DNA from: Glycine soja
Taxonomy: Eukaryota > Streptophyta > Magnoliopsida > Fabales > Fabaceae
Assembly (NCBI RefSeq): GCF_004193775.1
Contig: NC_041005.1
Span: 12,402,501 to 12,466,500, forward strand
Reading direction: 5' to 3'
DNA: 64,000 nucleotides
This document shows positions 35,507 to 47,000 of this stretch, piece by piece (position 1 is the first letter of the stretch; each line of letters starts with the position of its first letter). The position numbers and the translations under genes were made by a program. The notes under the pieces are model-generated. The model saw only the letters and a program-made list of their open reading frames with translations, had not been told where the DNA came from and did not search any database.

Positions 35507-38324
35507 TCTAAATTAATCTTATTTTTATCTACTTTTGTTATTTTCTATCATAAATCTCATATTCCTATCCTCGCCATGCACAGTTATTGCCTTTGAAATC
35601 AGTAAAGTCTATTCATCAAACTTACACATAGTTTCATTTTTCTCATCGCATAGTTTCATTTATGCTTTACCACAACAAAATTGACATTTCATGATGCTGA
35701 AAAATGGGGCTATTATTTCTCCTTTCTATTCTAGATTAAATAAAATGTCTATGATGCGAATCTATTGCAACATTATATTTCCAAATCATGAATCAAATGG
35801 TCAAAGTATTTGTTAATCTCTCAAGTCAAATCAACAATACTATTCTATTTGCCTAAAACCAGAAGTTGTGAGTTCAATACAATAGATAAAATATTAAGTC
35901 AAATACAGGTGAAACAATATTCTCCTGCATTGGAAACTTCCTCGCCGACTTAGAGTGAAAGCAACCCATTATGAAGGAAATGAAGGTATCAAAACCATCT
36001 TAACCTTTCCAATTCTAACCAAATTGAAACAGCACAATATATAAATAATGTATATACCAAGAGCAACATTCTTCATAGCACGCCTTTGAGTGATTGAAGA
36101 CATTTTTTTTTAGCTCCTATTATTTTCTACCTACAAAAAAAGTGAGCATTGAGGAGATTCATACAATGAAGAAGATATTTAATAATCCCAACAGCTTCAG
36201 ACAACATGAGACCATATTGTTCTAAGGAACTCTGATCTCGATTCACTTGCAAACTGCTTTGAAAAGTTCAAACATCATTAGGATCTGCAACCTCATCAAT
36301 TATTTGTATCTGAAATGCACAACGGAAGATTATCGACATGTAGACATGTTGACAATTTTTTCTTAGCCATATCACACAACTTAAAAGTACATTGACATGA
36401 CACACCTTATTTTTTGGATGATCCAACCTTTTCTGTCATGATTTACTGTTAATGTTTTTATTGGAGTTTTGTTCATTTGATTGGATGATTGTTTTTTGCT
36501 CTAGGAAGAATTAGTACATGATTGATTCTCTTTCCCTTGTCTATCATGTGGCAACCCAAAAACAATACGCACAAATCATGAGGAAGAGACTAACTCTTTT
36601 TCTAGCACAAACTGAACTTTAAGAAATGTTGTGTAGGCCTTTACAGCTAGGCCTTCTTTCACCATAATCAAATTATTGATAAAAAGTACAACAACTCAAA
36701 ATAATATGACAACTTTTTGCCTTGTATATGACAAATGTCTTATTTTTACAAAGATACTATTAATAATATTTCAATGACATTGGTTTAAAAATTATTAAAA
36801 ATCATGATAAGAATGCATTAGTAATATTATTTAAGAAAATTATTAAGTGCCAAAGTAAAAAAAAGGTAAAATTATATACAATAATTTATATTTTTCTACT
36901 ATCCTGAAAATGATAGGAAGAAAATAGATAAAAATAAAGTTTGTTTACAAAATTGGGTAAAACAGACAATTCAACCTTAATTACCAATATTGAAGGATAA
37001 ATAGAAATGCTCAGAAACGGGTTAATGACAATGTTGGAGTAGTTTTGGAGAAGTGATTCTTCGATAATGAAGGGAGTGCAGCAAGTAATTAGTGCGTGCA
37101 TTTGGACCGTCTTTGCAAAGCGCATGCTTCTATTACTTCTAAGTCATCTCTATAAATTCAATAATGTTTTTTCTTTCTCAAATTAATAGTTGAAGCATTC
37201 AAGAGACAAACGTTAGAAATGCAAATAACTGCTAACAATGGCATTACAAACGGTGAACAGTTAATTTCTGATGGAGGTGTAATGAGAGTGTATTCAATGT
37301 TCCAAAATTTTCAACATACATACATGAGACTTCTTTTTGGTGAAAAATACAATGTTACAAGCAAAAACGTATGGAGAAGACTGACCTAGTATATAAAATT
37401 TATCCTACTACAGGTTGACTAAACTGATCATACATAAGAAAACATAAACTTTACATAGCTAATAGATTTTATTATATGCAAAATATAAAAAATAATCTTC
37501 ATTCTAACAAAAAATAATGTTACCAAGATTCCAATAACCTTGGATTACAAACTATTTGCACAAAAAGTGTAGGAATCACTTATTGACTAAGTAAAAAAAA
37601 TTGAAACAATAAAATAAAAAAGTTAGAAGAGCTCTTGCAAATTATCATGGTAGTAGCGGATTTGCACGGTTGTCCTTCTTTAAAACAGGTCTACTGAAAT
37701 TTCACCTCTTCATAGTATGAGTTTTCCTCCAAATTCAATGTGCAAGAGTTCTTCAAATAAATTCCTTCTCAAAAACAGAATATTTTGCACAGAAAATAAT
37801 TGTTATCAGCATATATATTATATATTATGCAGTAGAAGAAAATACCAGAGTGCATAAACTTTGTATTCATCAGTGCTAGCAAGATTACCTCAACACTTCC
37901 GTATCTTTTGCTTTTATATTGGATGGAGTACTTCCAAAGTCATGTTGTTAAGTTTCTTTGTTGGAGGAATTGTTATTGCATTAGCCTCTAATTTATGAGT
38001 TTCCCTACTTCTTCATCTTCAGAGGGATATATCCATCAAAAACCACACTCTTTTGTCACTACTTCCTCACCATCTAGAGTTTGATCAAAACATCTTAAAT
38101 TATTATCAGCCCATTGAAAGAAAGTATATACATATACTATTTTAAGCATTAGGCAAACTTGCATGTCACCAACACAACCAATTCACCATAAAACAGAGGA
38201 AGATATATAGGATAACCTATTACCATTTGAAAAATTGGTTACAGAAGAAAATGACTCAGAAAACTTACTATGATTTATTTACAAAAGATGGTTCACTGGC
38301 CAAAAAATCAAAAAACTATTAAAC
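35507..38324. other. Non-coding DNA with possible decayed exon pieces
   Basis: No intact gene. On the minus strand about 36160-36315 an exon-like stretch after an acceptor (TTTCAG) reads IIDEVADPNDV, a stop, then SSLEQYGLMLSEAVGIIKYL and ends soon after; I do not recognise it. A minus-strand stretch at about 37975-38090 (TLDGEEVVTKECGF) is similarly coding-like but broken. Both point the same way as the POL5-like and ELM1 fragments further right. Confidence 0.3.
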
Positions 38325-38545
38325 CTCAATTCAGGGGCATCGTCAACCTCCACATCATCTTTTCATGAGAACTTAGGAAGATTAGAAGTTGAAAAGGTCT
38401 TCTTACAGCAAATGAGGAGTTCAAATGCAGCTTCTAAGAATCCCCTTGGACAAAGAAGCACTTGCAGAAGCAGCTAGAGAAGCAAGTATCTCAGTGCATG
38501 CAATCTATTAGCATCAATGCTACAGTCATGGCTCCTTTCCTGCTT
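38325..38545 (-). pseudogene. POL5 / MYBBP1A-like (DNA polymerase phi family) exon fragment
   Basis: The minus-strand frame reads SHDCSIDANRLHALRYLLL, a stop where Gln is expected, LLLQVLLCPRGFLEAAFELL, ICCKKTFSTSNLPKFS, a second stop, and KDDVEVDDAPEL. This matches my memory of the middle of plant POL5, a nucleolar protein of the MYBBP1A/DNA polymerase phi family that acts in ribosomal RNA synthesis. It is followed by a donor-like GAG|GTTTAA. Only about 70 residues of a protein of well over 1000 are present, with two stops, so it is a dead fragment. Identity is from motif recall and should be searched. Confidence 0.55.
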
Positions 38546-39541
38546 AATATTACCACAAAAATATATCTTGAATAAAATAAATGAAATTACAATATTTCAC
38601 ACAATTCAACAACAATGTATTTAATGGTGCAAATGCAGAAACGCACACAAAGGATAGTAATCCATATGTAAATTATAAGATAATATTCTATCACAAAAAC
38701 TTATTAGATAATAAGTAATGCTATATCCTTCTATTTGTCTGCCATATACGCATGGATAATCCAATAGTTTCTTCATTTGGAGAATAACAATAAAATCAGT
38801 CTATCAACCATAAAGCATATGGAGGTCAAAGATTGGAACAACATATATATGCAAATGCCACATAAAAAATTACCACAATATCTTAAGATGTATTATCATC
38901 CACTAATTTTTCCTAATTTTTTAATGTAAATTGCAAGAAACATAAATTTCTTTCTATCTTTCATATTCCTAAACTATCCTACAAAGTATGACTAAAGTAA
39001 ACACAAACCATCCAAACTTCACTGCTAGTCTGCCCAGAGAAATTAAGAAGCTAAATGTGCCAAATCTTGGGGAAAAACTACCACAATATTCAACATGAAG
39101 ATTTTGTGGAATCTTACACACAAGACACTATTAATTAGTACATGGAATTACCCATCTTTCATCATAGTGAAGAAAAAATAAGACCATATTAAGTTTTTTC
39201 TAAGGATCAATAATAGATCATAAGCATAATTACCTCTCTAAATAATCTGGCTTCCATTGCCTACAATTTTATTATTGCCTTTTGATCCACATCATCTAAA
39301 GACAGGAGCGAAAATGAAGGAATGTTGCATAAGGTGCCAAAGAATTTCATGAAGTATGAACCAAGATTATTTTATTATTATTAATGCATAAGGTACCGAA
39401 CATTCTGCAACAACAACAAAATCAAATTTCAAGAAAACAAAAATTTGAACTTTGGAGTGAACTCCAATTTCACTCAAACAAAAACACAAAACAAAAAAAA
39501 AAAATTACTTGTGCGGATTGAGACAAGAGTCTGCACCACAG
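38546..39541. other. AT-rich intron-like DNA between gene fragments
   Basis: No gene recognised. On the minus strand a tiny exon-like piece, acceptor TTGTAG then AMEARLFRE and donor GAG|GTAATT, lies at about 39236-39262, with LLSLDDVDQKAIIKL upstream. It is too short to identify. Confidence 0.3.
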
Positions 39542-39624
39542 TCAGTGTAGAACCTCTACATCACAAAACAATAACAATAAAATAATTAAAATAAAAATAA
39601 ACAAATAATAAAAGTGAGAAAAGT

Positions 39625-39760
39625 GTGATTGGCAAAAAGAATCATCGGCGATCGGTGGAGTAGCTTCGGCCTTGCCGTTGGGACTTGTTGTGCTAGCGAT
39701 CTGCGCATCTTGAATAGCGCATTCTTCGGGATCAGCAGTATCGTGGCGATGGTTTAACAA
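39625..39760 (-). pseudogene. Unrecognised GC-richer coding-like fragment
   Basis: The minus-strand frame (LNHRHDTADPEECAIQDAQI, ASTTSPNGKAEATPP, IADDSFCQ) is markedly GC-richer than its surroundings and looks like a protein segment of low complexity. It then runs into an AT-rich stretch encoding only hydrophobic residues. I recognise no family. It lies between the POL5-like and ELM1 fragments and has the same orientation. Confidence 0.25.
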
Positions 39761-39816
39761 TGAACCTAAACATCATATATTATTAGCAGCCCATTGAAAG
39801 AAAATATATACAAATA

Positions 39817-40395
39817 TTATTTTAATACAACTCGTTCTCTCAATGATTTGTGGAATTCTGTCAACTTCCATCTGCAACGCTCAGCTTCCATAACATACAC
39901 AGGCTTCCTGTGGGAGGAACAAAACTGATTTCTTAAAAACAAATATCAGATAAAAAAAATTACATGTATCAATCTACAACAATAACAACAACAAAATCAT
40001 ATAGAATCAGGTACAAATCAATAAGCATTAGTGGACTCTATAAATACTAAATTTAAGTAAAATCATTTAAAGATCAGAGTGGGGAGAATCTAATCATAGA
40101 AATATTTCTGACAGACATACCCAGTGCTGCAAGCTTCACTTATCATGTTAACTGAATCTGTTGTGACAACAAATGCATCGGCCCAAGCTAGATGCCCCAT
40201 TTGTGGGTTTGGTTCTGAAAGTTGTGTTAGTGACAAGGATTAACCACATTCTAATTGTTAAAACAAATTTAACAAATCTAATTAAATAATCTAATATAAA
40301 CCTGGATAAATATTTACCTTGCCCATCCCAAATATAAACTTTTGGATTATTTCCAAGTTCTTTAACTATTAGTATTTGATAATTGTTTAAAAGAC
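39817..40395 (-). pseudogene. ELM1: ELM1 (plant mitochondrial fission protein) gene fragment, three exons
   Basis: Three minus-strand exons join in frame. The first (about 40318-40395) encodes LIVKELGNNPKVYIWDGQ and ends CAAG|GTAAAT. The second (40121-40214) encodes EPNPQMGHLAWADAFVVTTD and SVNMISEACSTG, with acceptor TTTCAG and donor GTATGT. The third (39907 downward) encodes KPVYVMEAERCRWKLTEFHK and SLRER, then hits a stop at 39817-39819 instead of the usual VVRPFTG tail. This is the C-terminal half of ELM1, a plant-specific outer-mitochondrial fission factor that recruits dynamin-related protein. The N-terminal exons and the true C-terminus are absent, so it is a fragment, though its splice sites are intact. 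Confidence 0.75.
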
Positions 40396-40685
40396 AAATA
40401 AAGGTGAATAAGTATATCTTTTGCCCAGTGAAGTTACCAAACATAAATCCTTATCCTCATTTGCTAATACTAACAATTAAGCCAATTAAAACTTCAAACT
40501 TTTGTTGCCGTAACACAGCTCAGAACGGAGCGGGCTCGAAAATAGCGAAAGAGGACTCAAAAATAGTGTCAGCACAAGCACAGGTTCATCCAAGGTGTTT
40601 TTTTTTTTCAAGTTTGTTTAAGGAAAAGATAAGGGAGAAGAATATTTAGTAGAAAATGAATGAAAATGAAAATAAGAGATAGGAA

Positions 40686-40752
40686 ATTGAGAAAAGATGA
40701 AACTCATTCAAATTCAAATTCAAATTTGAAATTTGAAATTTGAAATTTGAAA
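40686..40752. repeat. Short tandem repeat palindrome, TTCAAA/TTTGAA
   Basis: About three ATTCAA units are followed by four GAAATTT units, giving a stretch that is nearly self-complementary and can form a hairpin. No other feature overlaps it. Confidence 0.75.
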
Positions 40753-43700
40753 AGTAATTAAGCAGAAGAAAAGAAAGCGCATATGTTATTAAAATTTGAA
40801 ATTTAAAAATCACAAGAGGAAGAGGGAGAGATTGTATGTGGGAAAATCGAGTTTACAAAGGGGACCGTGAATCAAGTTTAATACAGTTCACCTAAGATAT
40901 CTCGGTCTAAATACTACTCCCAAACAATAACCAACCAGAACTATAAATTAAACTCCAGCAACAAAAAGTATCTAATTTACATCAATATCATTTTTTTAAA
41001 TTAAACAATTCAATACTATATAAACCGTTAGAAATATCGAATCACCATTTACTTTTAGTAACAACTAGTCTTCCACAACCCAATCACGTACAACCAGATC
41101 AATTCAATCTTTCCGACTATTGTGGAAATTAGAACGCAGCAGTGTCCGATTTAAACCAAAATTGATTAATGTATCATTATGAATGCAAAATAAGGTAAAA
41201 CTAGGAAACAAGATCAGTATCTGCAGTGATTTGAGTGAATTATTGTGCCTGAGTTGTTAGATTATACTTATAGACAAACTCAAACAATAGCGGGGGGTTA
41301 AATCTTGTCACTGAAGCAAATATTTCATTGGTGAGTAATTTGTAAGCATCTTGTAAGAGTTTTTAAATATCTCTCCTGATCCTAATGAACTCTCATAGCC
41401 TAACTTACCTAAATTTTTCCAAAATCAAAAATATCTCACGAGCGACCATTTGTTTTTCTGGTAAATGATGTCTATAAACAAATTCAAACCCAGCAACCTT
41501 TTCTGGTTTTCATTCAAAATTTATAATGCCAGGAACAAAACTTTGTGAGTCATCATAAGGAGATTTAGAATAGACTCCTCAACTGTAGTATGATGATGCT
41601 CTTTCATTAAAGTCCAATTTATACCATTCAACGATACATGATACGCAATTTCGTCCTTCACCTTCAAAACGTTATCTGCATAAGATGGTTCTATCTTGTA
41701 ATGTATGCCAATTAGTCCTCCCAAACGACAGCTCATCCATTTGACAAAAGTGTCACATACCATTGACAGACAAAATTCTAACCAAACACGTTACTTTAAG
41801 TGACAAAGTCGATCAATTTTTGGACAAATGTGAGTCACGATCAACATCATCTCAAACATGTTGGGAACTTTGAGGACCATCTTGCTTGTTGTAAAAGCTG
41901 TGAGACTAAATTGCATATTTTCGTAAAGTTAAAAGGGTGCATATTCGACAGGTCCCTTCTTTTGAACTTTGAGCAACGCAAGCAACTTATAAATTAAATT
42001 TCAGAAAAGTTCTCTTCAACAATGGTGCTCCACAATTGCGAAAGTTATTTTAACACTTCTAAACAGGACAATATGATCCTATTTTTCAATCAGAATTGAA
42101 GCTTTACCTTAGTATGCTAATTATTAATGCAAACTTTTATCACGTGGATTACTAAGATAAAACTTCAATTCTGATAAGAAAACAATAGCATAAAAACCCA
42201 AGGAATTTTAACTAAAGTTTTGTCTGTATAGGATTATATTAAAGTTTCAGATTACACGTGCCTTACCTAATAGCAATGGATTAACAGAATGAAATTGACA
42301 GAAATACAAGTTCAAATGTTCAATAAGCAGGGTAGCAAACCTAGGGTCTGCAAAGGGAATGAAATTAGTCCATGGTGTTAAGAAATGCAAAAGAAAATGC
42401 ACACCCGTAAGAAGTAAACACATAGGTCAAGGAATATGAAAAGCAGTACGTTTCAAAAGTATCAAGTTCACTGCCAAAAATCAGTTAGTATGAGGGAACT
42501 CCAGTTTCATGACAAAAAAGCACTCTGCCACTAAGTAAAACAGACTCTATGTATTGCTAATATCAAACGAAAAATCCATGCAAAGCTCAGACCGAGCCTA
42601 GAATTAGACATATATTTCATAACAAGTCATATGACACACTTGATATTAACTTTGAAAATTGGAAGCACCAGACTAGGGGTAAAGCAACGATTTCCAATAA
42701 ATATGAAGGTACAGGTGTAAGGGGAAAAACTAACACATTGCTGCATGGGTGGACAGGAAGGCAACACAAGCAAAGCCACTTTCTGAGTGCAATCTAACAT
42801 GATGCAACCTTCATATGTGGTTTTTATCCGCTGCAATATTAAAAAATGCAACAAAAGAGAGATGATAAATAATAGTACCACATGAATGTGGGTAGCTCCT
42901 CTATTCAAGTAATTGCCACAGGCCCACAGCAATTACAGTGGCATTCCCATATCTCTCTCCATCATATGTGTAATAGTAGGGAAAAAGTTTTCACATTCCA
43001 CCAGCTACGAGAGTGCAGTTCAAGCTTGGGGGGGGGGGGGGGGGTTATTTATACAGATATTAACCCTGTTAACCTTCCCCTAGTGTGGTTATCACATGAT
43101 ATATAACCTCCACAAATGTTATGGAGCCTTACTCCTTATCCTATGAATTTACCAACTAAGCATTATAAAAAGCGAATTTTCTACATTAAATTTAGCCAGT
43201 ATTAACCCCAATAAAACAACTCAAACAATCAAAAAAGTGAAAAGAAACTTACAAAGAAAAAAAGCTTGTGTTGTTATTGTTGCTGTTTTAAGTTTGCTAT
43301 CCAGTAATACAAAGAAATCCACAATTAAGAATAAAGGAACATTTATTTTCAATATTCTGTAGCCTTTGACCCTGCTCATGTCCCTGTGATATGCCTTCTT
43401 TTTAAGGTTACCAGGATTCTATTTGAGATTTGAGTAGTTACTAAGAAACCCAAAAGGAGAAAATGTGTTTGTTGATTGGCATCCAAACTTCAACCTCTAT
43501 TTTATCATACAGAACAATGATCATTTGATGTTACTCCAGATAATATGCAATTATGCAGAATTCATTTATATTTACAACAGATTCTAGGCTTCTACAAACA
43601 ATAAAAATTGACAGTTGCAATATGAACCAAAACACAAAATGAGCAAAACTGTGGTAGTATCAGAACCCAATGGAAATGGCAAACAAAACATTGAAGTCAT

Positions 43701-44051
43701 CAGCAAAAGTGGCATTGATGATGGAGCGACAGAAGTTAATAGGAAAAAAAATATATATCTACCGATTTCAAGTGATCAAACACTAGATCAGCACAAAAGA
43801 AGCATACAAAACTCTGTCTATAACCTCAAGTCTCAACCTTCCATTCAATTCATGATTGCCTTTGATCTCTTGGTCTCATTAAGTGTCTTATATACAACAG
43901 AAAAAGGTGAAAGAACCGTCCTCCAATTTCAGATAGGATAGACCAGTGTCACCAAATTGTCAACTTAGTCCAGCAACATGCCAAATGTTGAGAACCTTTT
44001 TATTTCCTTAACTGTCAAAGGGCTTTGAGTCTTATAGTAAAGATCCTCTTC
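40753..44051. other. Region between the ELM1 fragment and the BRI1-like gene
   Basis: No intact gene. A minus-strand open stretch at 41521-41790 (RVWLEFCLSMVCDTFVKWMS, then RLGGLIGIHYKIEPSY) looks protein-like but I cannot place it. Part of 43400-44051 should be 3' UTR of the receptor kinase: an AATAAA-type signal on the minus strand lies at about 43998-44006, roughly 50 bases past the stop, and others lie further on. The frame at 43615-43941 on the plus strand has no known domain. Confidence 0.4.
43028..43044. repeat. 17-base G homopolymer
   Basis: An uninterrupted run of G in otherwise ordinary intergenic DNA, about 1 kb past the stop codon of the receptor kinase. On the transcribed strand of that gene it would be a C run. 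Confidence 0.9.
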
Positions 44052-47000
44052 TCATGCTTCATCAATAACATTGTCTCTCAGAGAGAAGCTATCAAGCATA
44101 TCATTAAATGTGTCAACCTGAAGCTCTTTAAACATAGCCATCACTTGTATCATGGTTGGCCGCCGGTATGGTCTCTCATCCAGACATTCAAAAGCAATTC
44201 TCAAATATTGTAATAGTTCACTTTCACTAGATGTTTGCACAATTAAATCAGGATCAAGTATTTCATTAATTCTTTTCTCTTTGTAAAGCATCTTTGACCA
44301 TCCAACAAGATTGCTATCATCACCAAACTCAGAAGAGTCAATTGGTCTCTTCCCTGATAGAAGCTCTAGCAGTATGACACCATAGCTATAGACATCCCCT
44401 TTTGCTGTACATCTAAAACTCTGGTAGTACTCAGGGGGTACATAACCAGGTGTTCCGGCAAGTGTGCTAACAGTGAGATGAGTGTCGAGGGCATTAACCA
44501 ATCTCGCCATGCCAAAATCAGAAACTCTGGCCTCAAAATTTTCATCAAGAAGAATATTGCTGGACTTCATGTCCCTGTGTATAATGTGAGGAATGCAACT
44601 ATGGTGAAGAAATGCGAGACCTCTTGCTGACCCTATGGCAATCTTCTTCCTTGCTGCCCAATCAAGCTTTGAACCTCCTCCTTTTGCTCTCTCATGTAAA
44701 ACAGCCTCGAGACTTCCCCATCTCATGTACTCATACACAAGCAGCCTCTCCTCTCCAACTTTACAGTAACCCAGCAGCTGAACCAGGTTCCTATGCTTAA
44801 TCTTCCCAATAGTTTCCATCTCAGCCATGAACTCCCTATCTCCCTGACCCGTCACGTGAATGAGCTTCTTGATAGCAACAACACAACCATCTTTTAGCTT
44901 AGCTTTGTACACCTCACCAAACCCCCCAGAACCTATCAAACTCTCGGCACTGAAACCATTAGTAGCCTCAAGAAGATGCGCAAACGTCAGCTTCCGCAGA
45001 GGCTTCTCAAAGGTGGCAACATTGATGCTCAAAGGCTCAGGAAAGCTGGATAGCTTCCAACTACTGCCCCCAGAAGTTGGAAGACTCTCTATATACTTTT
45101 CCCTCATCTCCTCCTTCCTCTGTGTCTTCCTCACTCGGTACAAAGCCAACACAAGCCCAAGTGCAAACACGAGGAAGCAAAGCAAACCAATGACAACCCC
45201 AGCTGCAGCAGGCTGCTTCTTCTTCCAACCCCCAACAGCAACGGAGTGATTCTTTGAAGTCCCACACGCTGACAAAGGCACCCCACAAAGGCCAGAGTTG
45301 TTCTCATATCTGGCAGCTGGAAAAGTAGTTAACTGACCTCCAGAAGGAATGGACCCAGTGAGATTATTATTAGACACATCAAGGTCACTGAGAAAAGAAA
45401 GACCCTCCAATGCCCCAGGGATGGACCCATTAAGACTATTATGAGACAGATCAAGCACCCCTATTGCTTTCAAACCACCAAGCCTATCAGGAATGTTCCC
45501 ACTCAACCTATTGTGCCCCAAATTCAGCACCTGCAAATAGGCCATCTCACCCAAATTCTCAGGGATGCTACCAGACAACAAGTTGTAGGAAAGGTCAAGG
45601 TAGATCATACTCCCATTGGAAGCAAAAGTATACACAGTCCAACCGGAGTAAATCCGTGTCAACGGGCATGAATGCACCATTGGAAAACCTTCAAGCCTCT
45701 CTGTCCTGATATCCTCAAACTCAACCAACCCACCAGCACCCCTGCAACTAGTCCCACCCTCATTCCTCACAAACGCAAACTGCTTCCCCGAAACCCTACC
45801 TGGGATAACCAACCCTGCCTGATCAGCAAGCTGGAAAGGGATATCCCCGGTTAGGTTATTGCTATTCAAATCCAACCATATCAACCTCTTGCACTCGCCT
45901 ATCTCCGGCGGAATCCTCCCACTGAGCGAGTTATTCCCCAGCTGAAGAATCGCCAATGCATTCAAATTCCCAATCCCAGCCGTTATCTCCCCGGTTAACC
46001 GGTTGCTCGCCAACGACACCCATATCATGTTGGTGCAATTCGCAATTGACTTCGGAATGGACCCAGAAATTAAATTGTTGTTCAAAATCAACGTCTCCAA
46101 GTTCCCTCCCTTAACACAAATTCCCTCGGGGATTTCTCCAGTGAGTTTATTAGCCCACATAATCAAATCAGTTAAATTAGGCAAAGCCCACACCTTCCAC
46201 GGTATGGAACCGTTCAAACTGTTAAAGCTGAAATCAATAGTTTTCAAGTTCCTACACTCACCGAGCTGTGACGGTACCGTCCCTGAAAGGTAATTGCCAG
46301 CGAGGATCAAATTCTCCAACCCGGAAGGACATAAAGACGACGGAACATTGCCGCTGAACCGGTTCGAGCTCAGGTCAAGAACCCGAAGCTCTTTCAAGCT
46401 CACAAGCGACACCGGAACCGGTCCCGTTATGTTGTTAAACGCTGCGTTTAGATACTTTAGACTCCGAAGCTTGTTCACCACGGAAACAAGGAAGTTCCCA
46501 GAAAAATAGTTTCTCGCGAGATTCAGACTCTGCAGAGAAGAACATTGAGTGAAACTCAAAGGCAACGAACCAGAAAGATTGTTCTCCGAGAGATCAAGTT
46601 CAACTAGAGTTTTGCAAAGGCTTCCAAGCTCACTCGGGATTTCGCCGGAAAATTTGTTGTGTGCGAGAAACAGAGACTTCAAACTCTTCAAATTCAGAAG
46701 AATTTCCGACGGAATCTCCATCATGAGCTCATTGTGAGAAAGATCTAGAACCTCAAGATTGTTGCAGTTACCCAACCCGCGCGGAAACTCGTTTGAAGAG
46801 ATTGCATTGTGCGAGAAACTCAACCGAACTAGATTCTCACACGAACCGAAACCGAAGTCAAATTCCGAGAAATTGTTGAACGAGAAATCCAGGACCTGAA
46901 CGGCGTCGTTTAGAAGCCTCGGCGGAACCTTTCCGGAGAAAAGATTATAAGAGAGGTCCAAAGTGGAGAGATTCAGGCTCTTCGAAACGAGCGTTTCGCT

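Noticed and set aside
43615..43941. 108-codon plus-strand frame
   Set aside because: It lies in the presumed 3' UTR side of the receptor kinase, on the opposite strand, with no recognisable domain.
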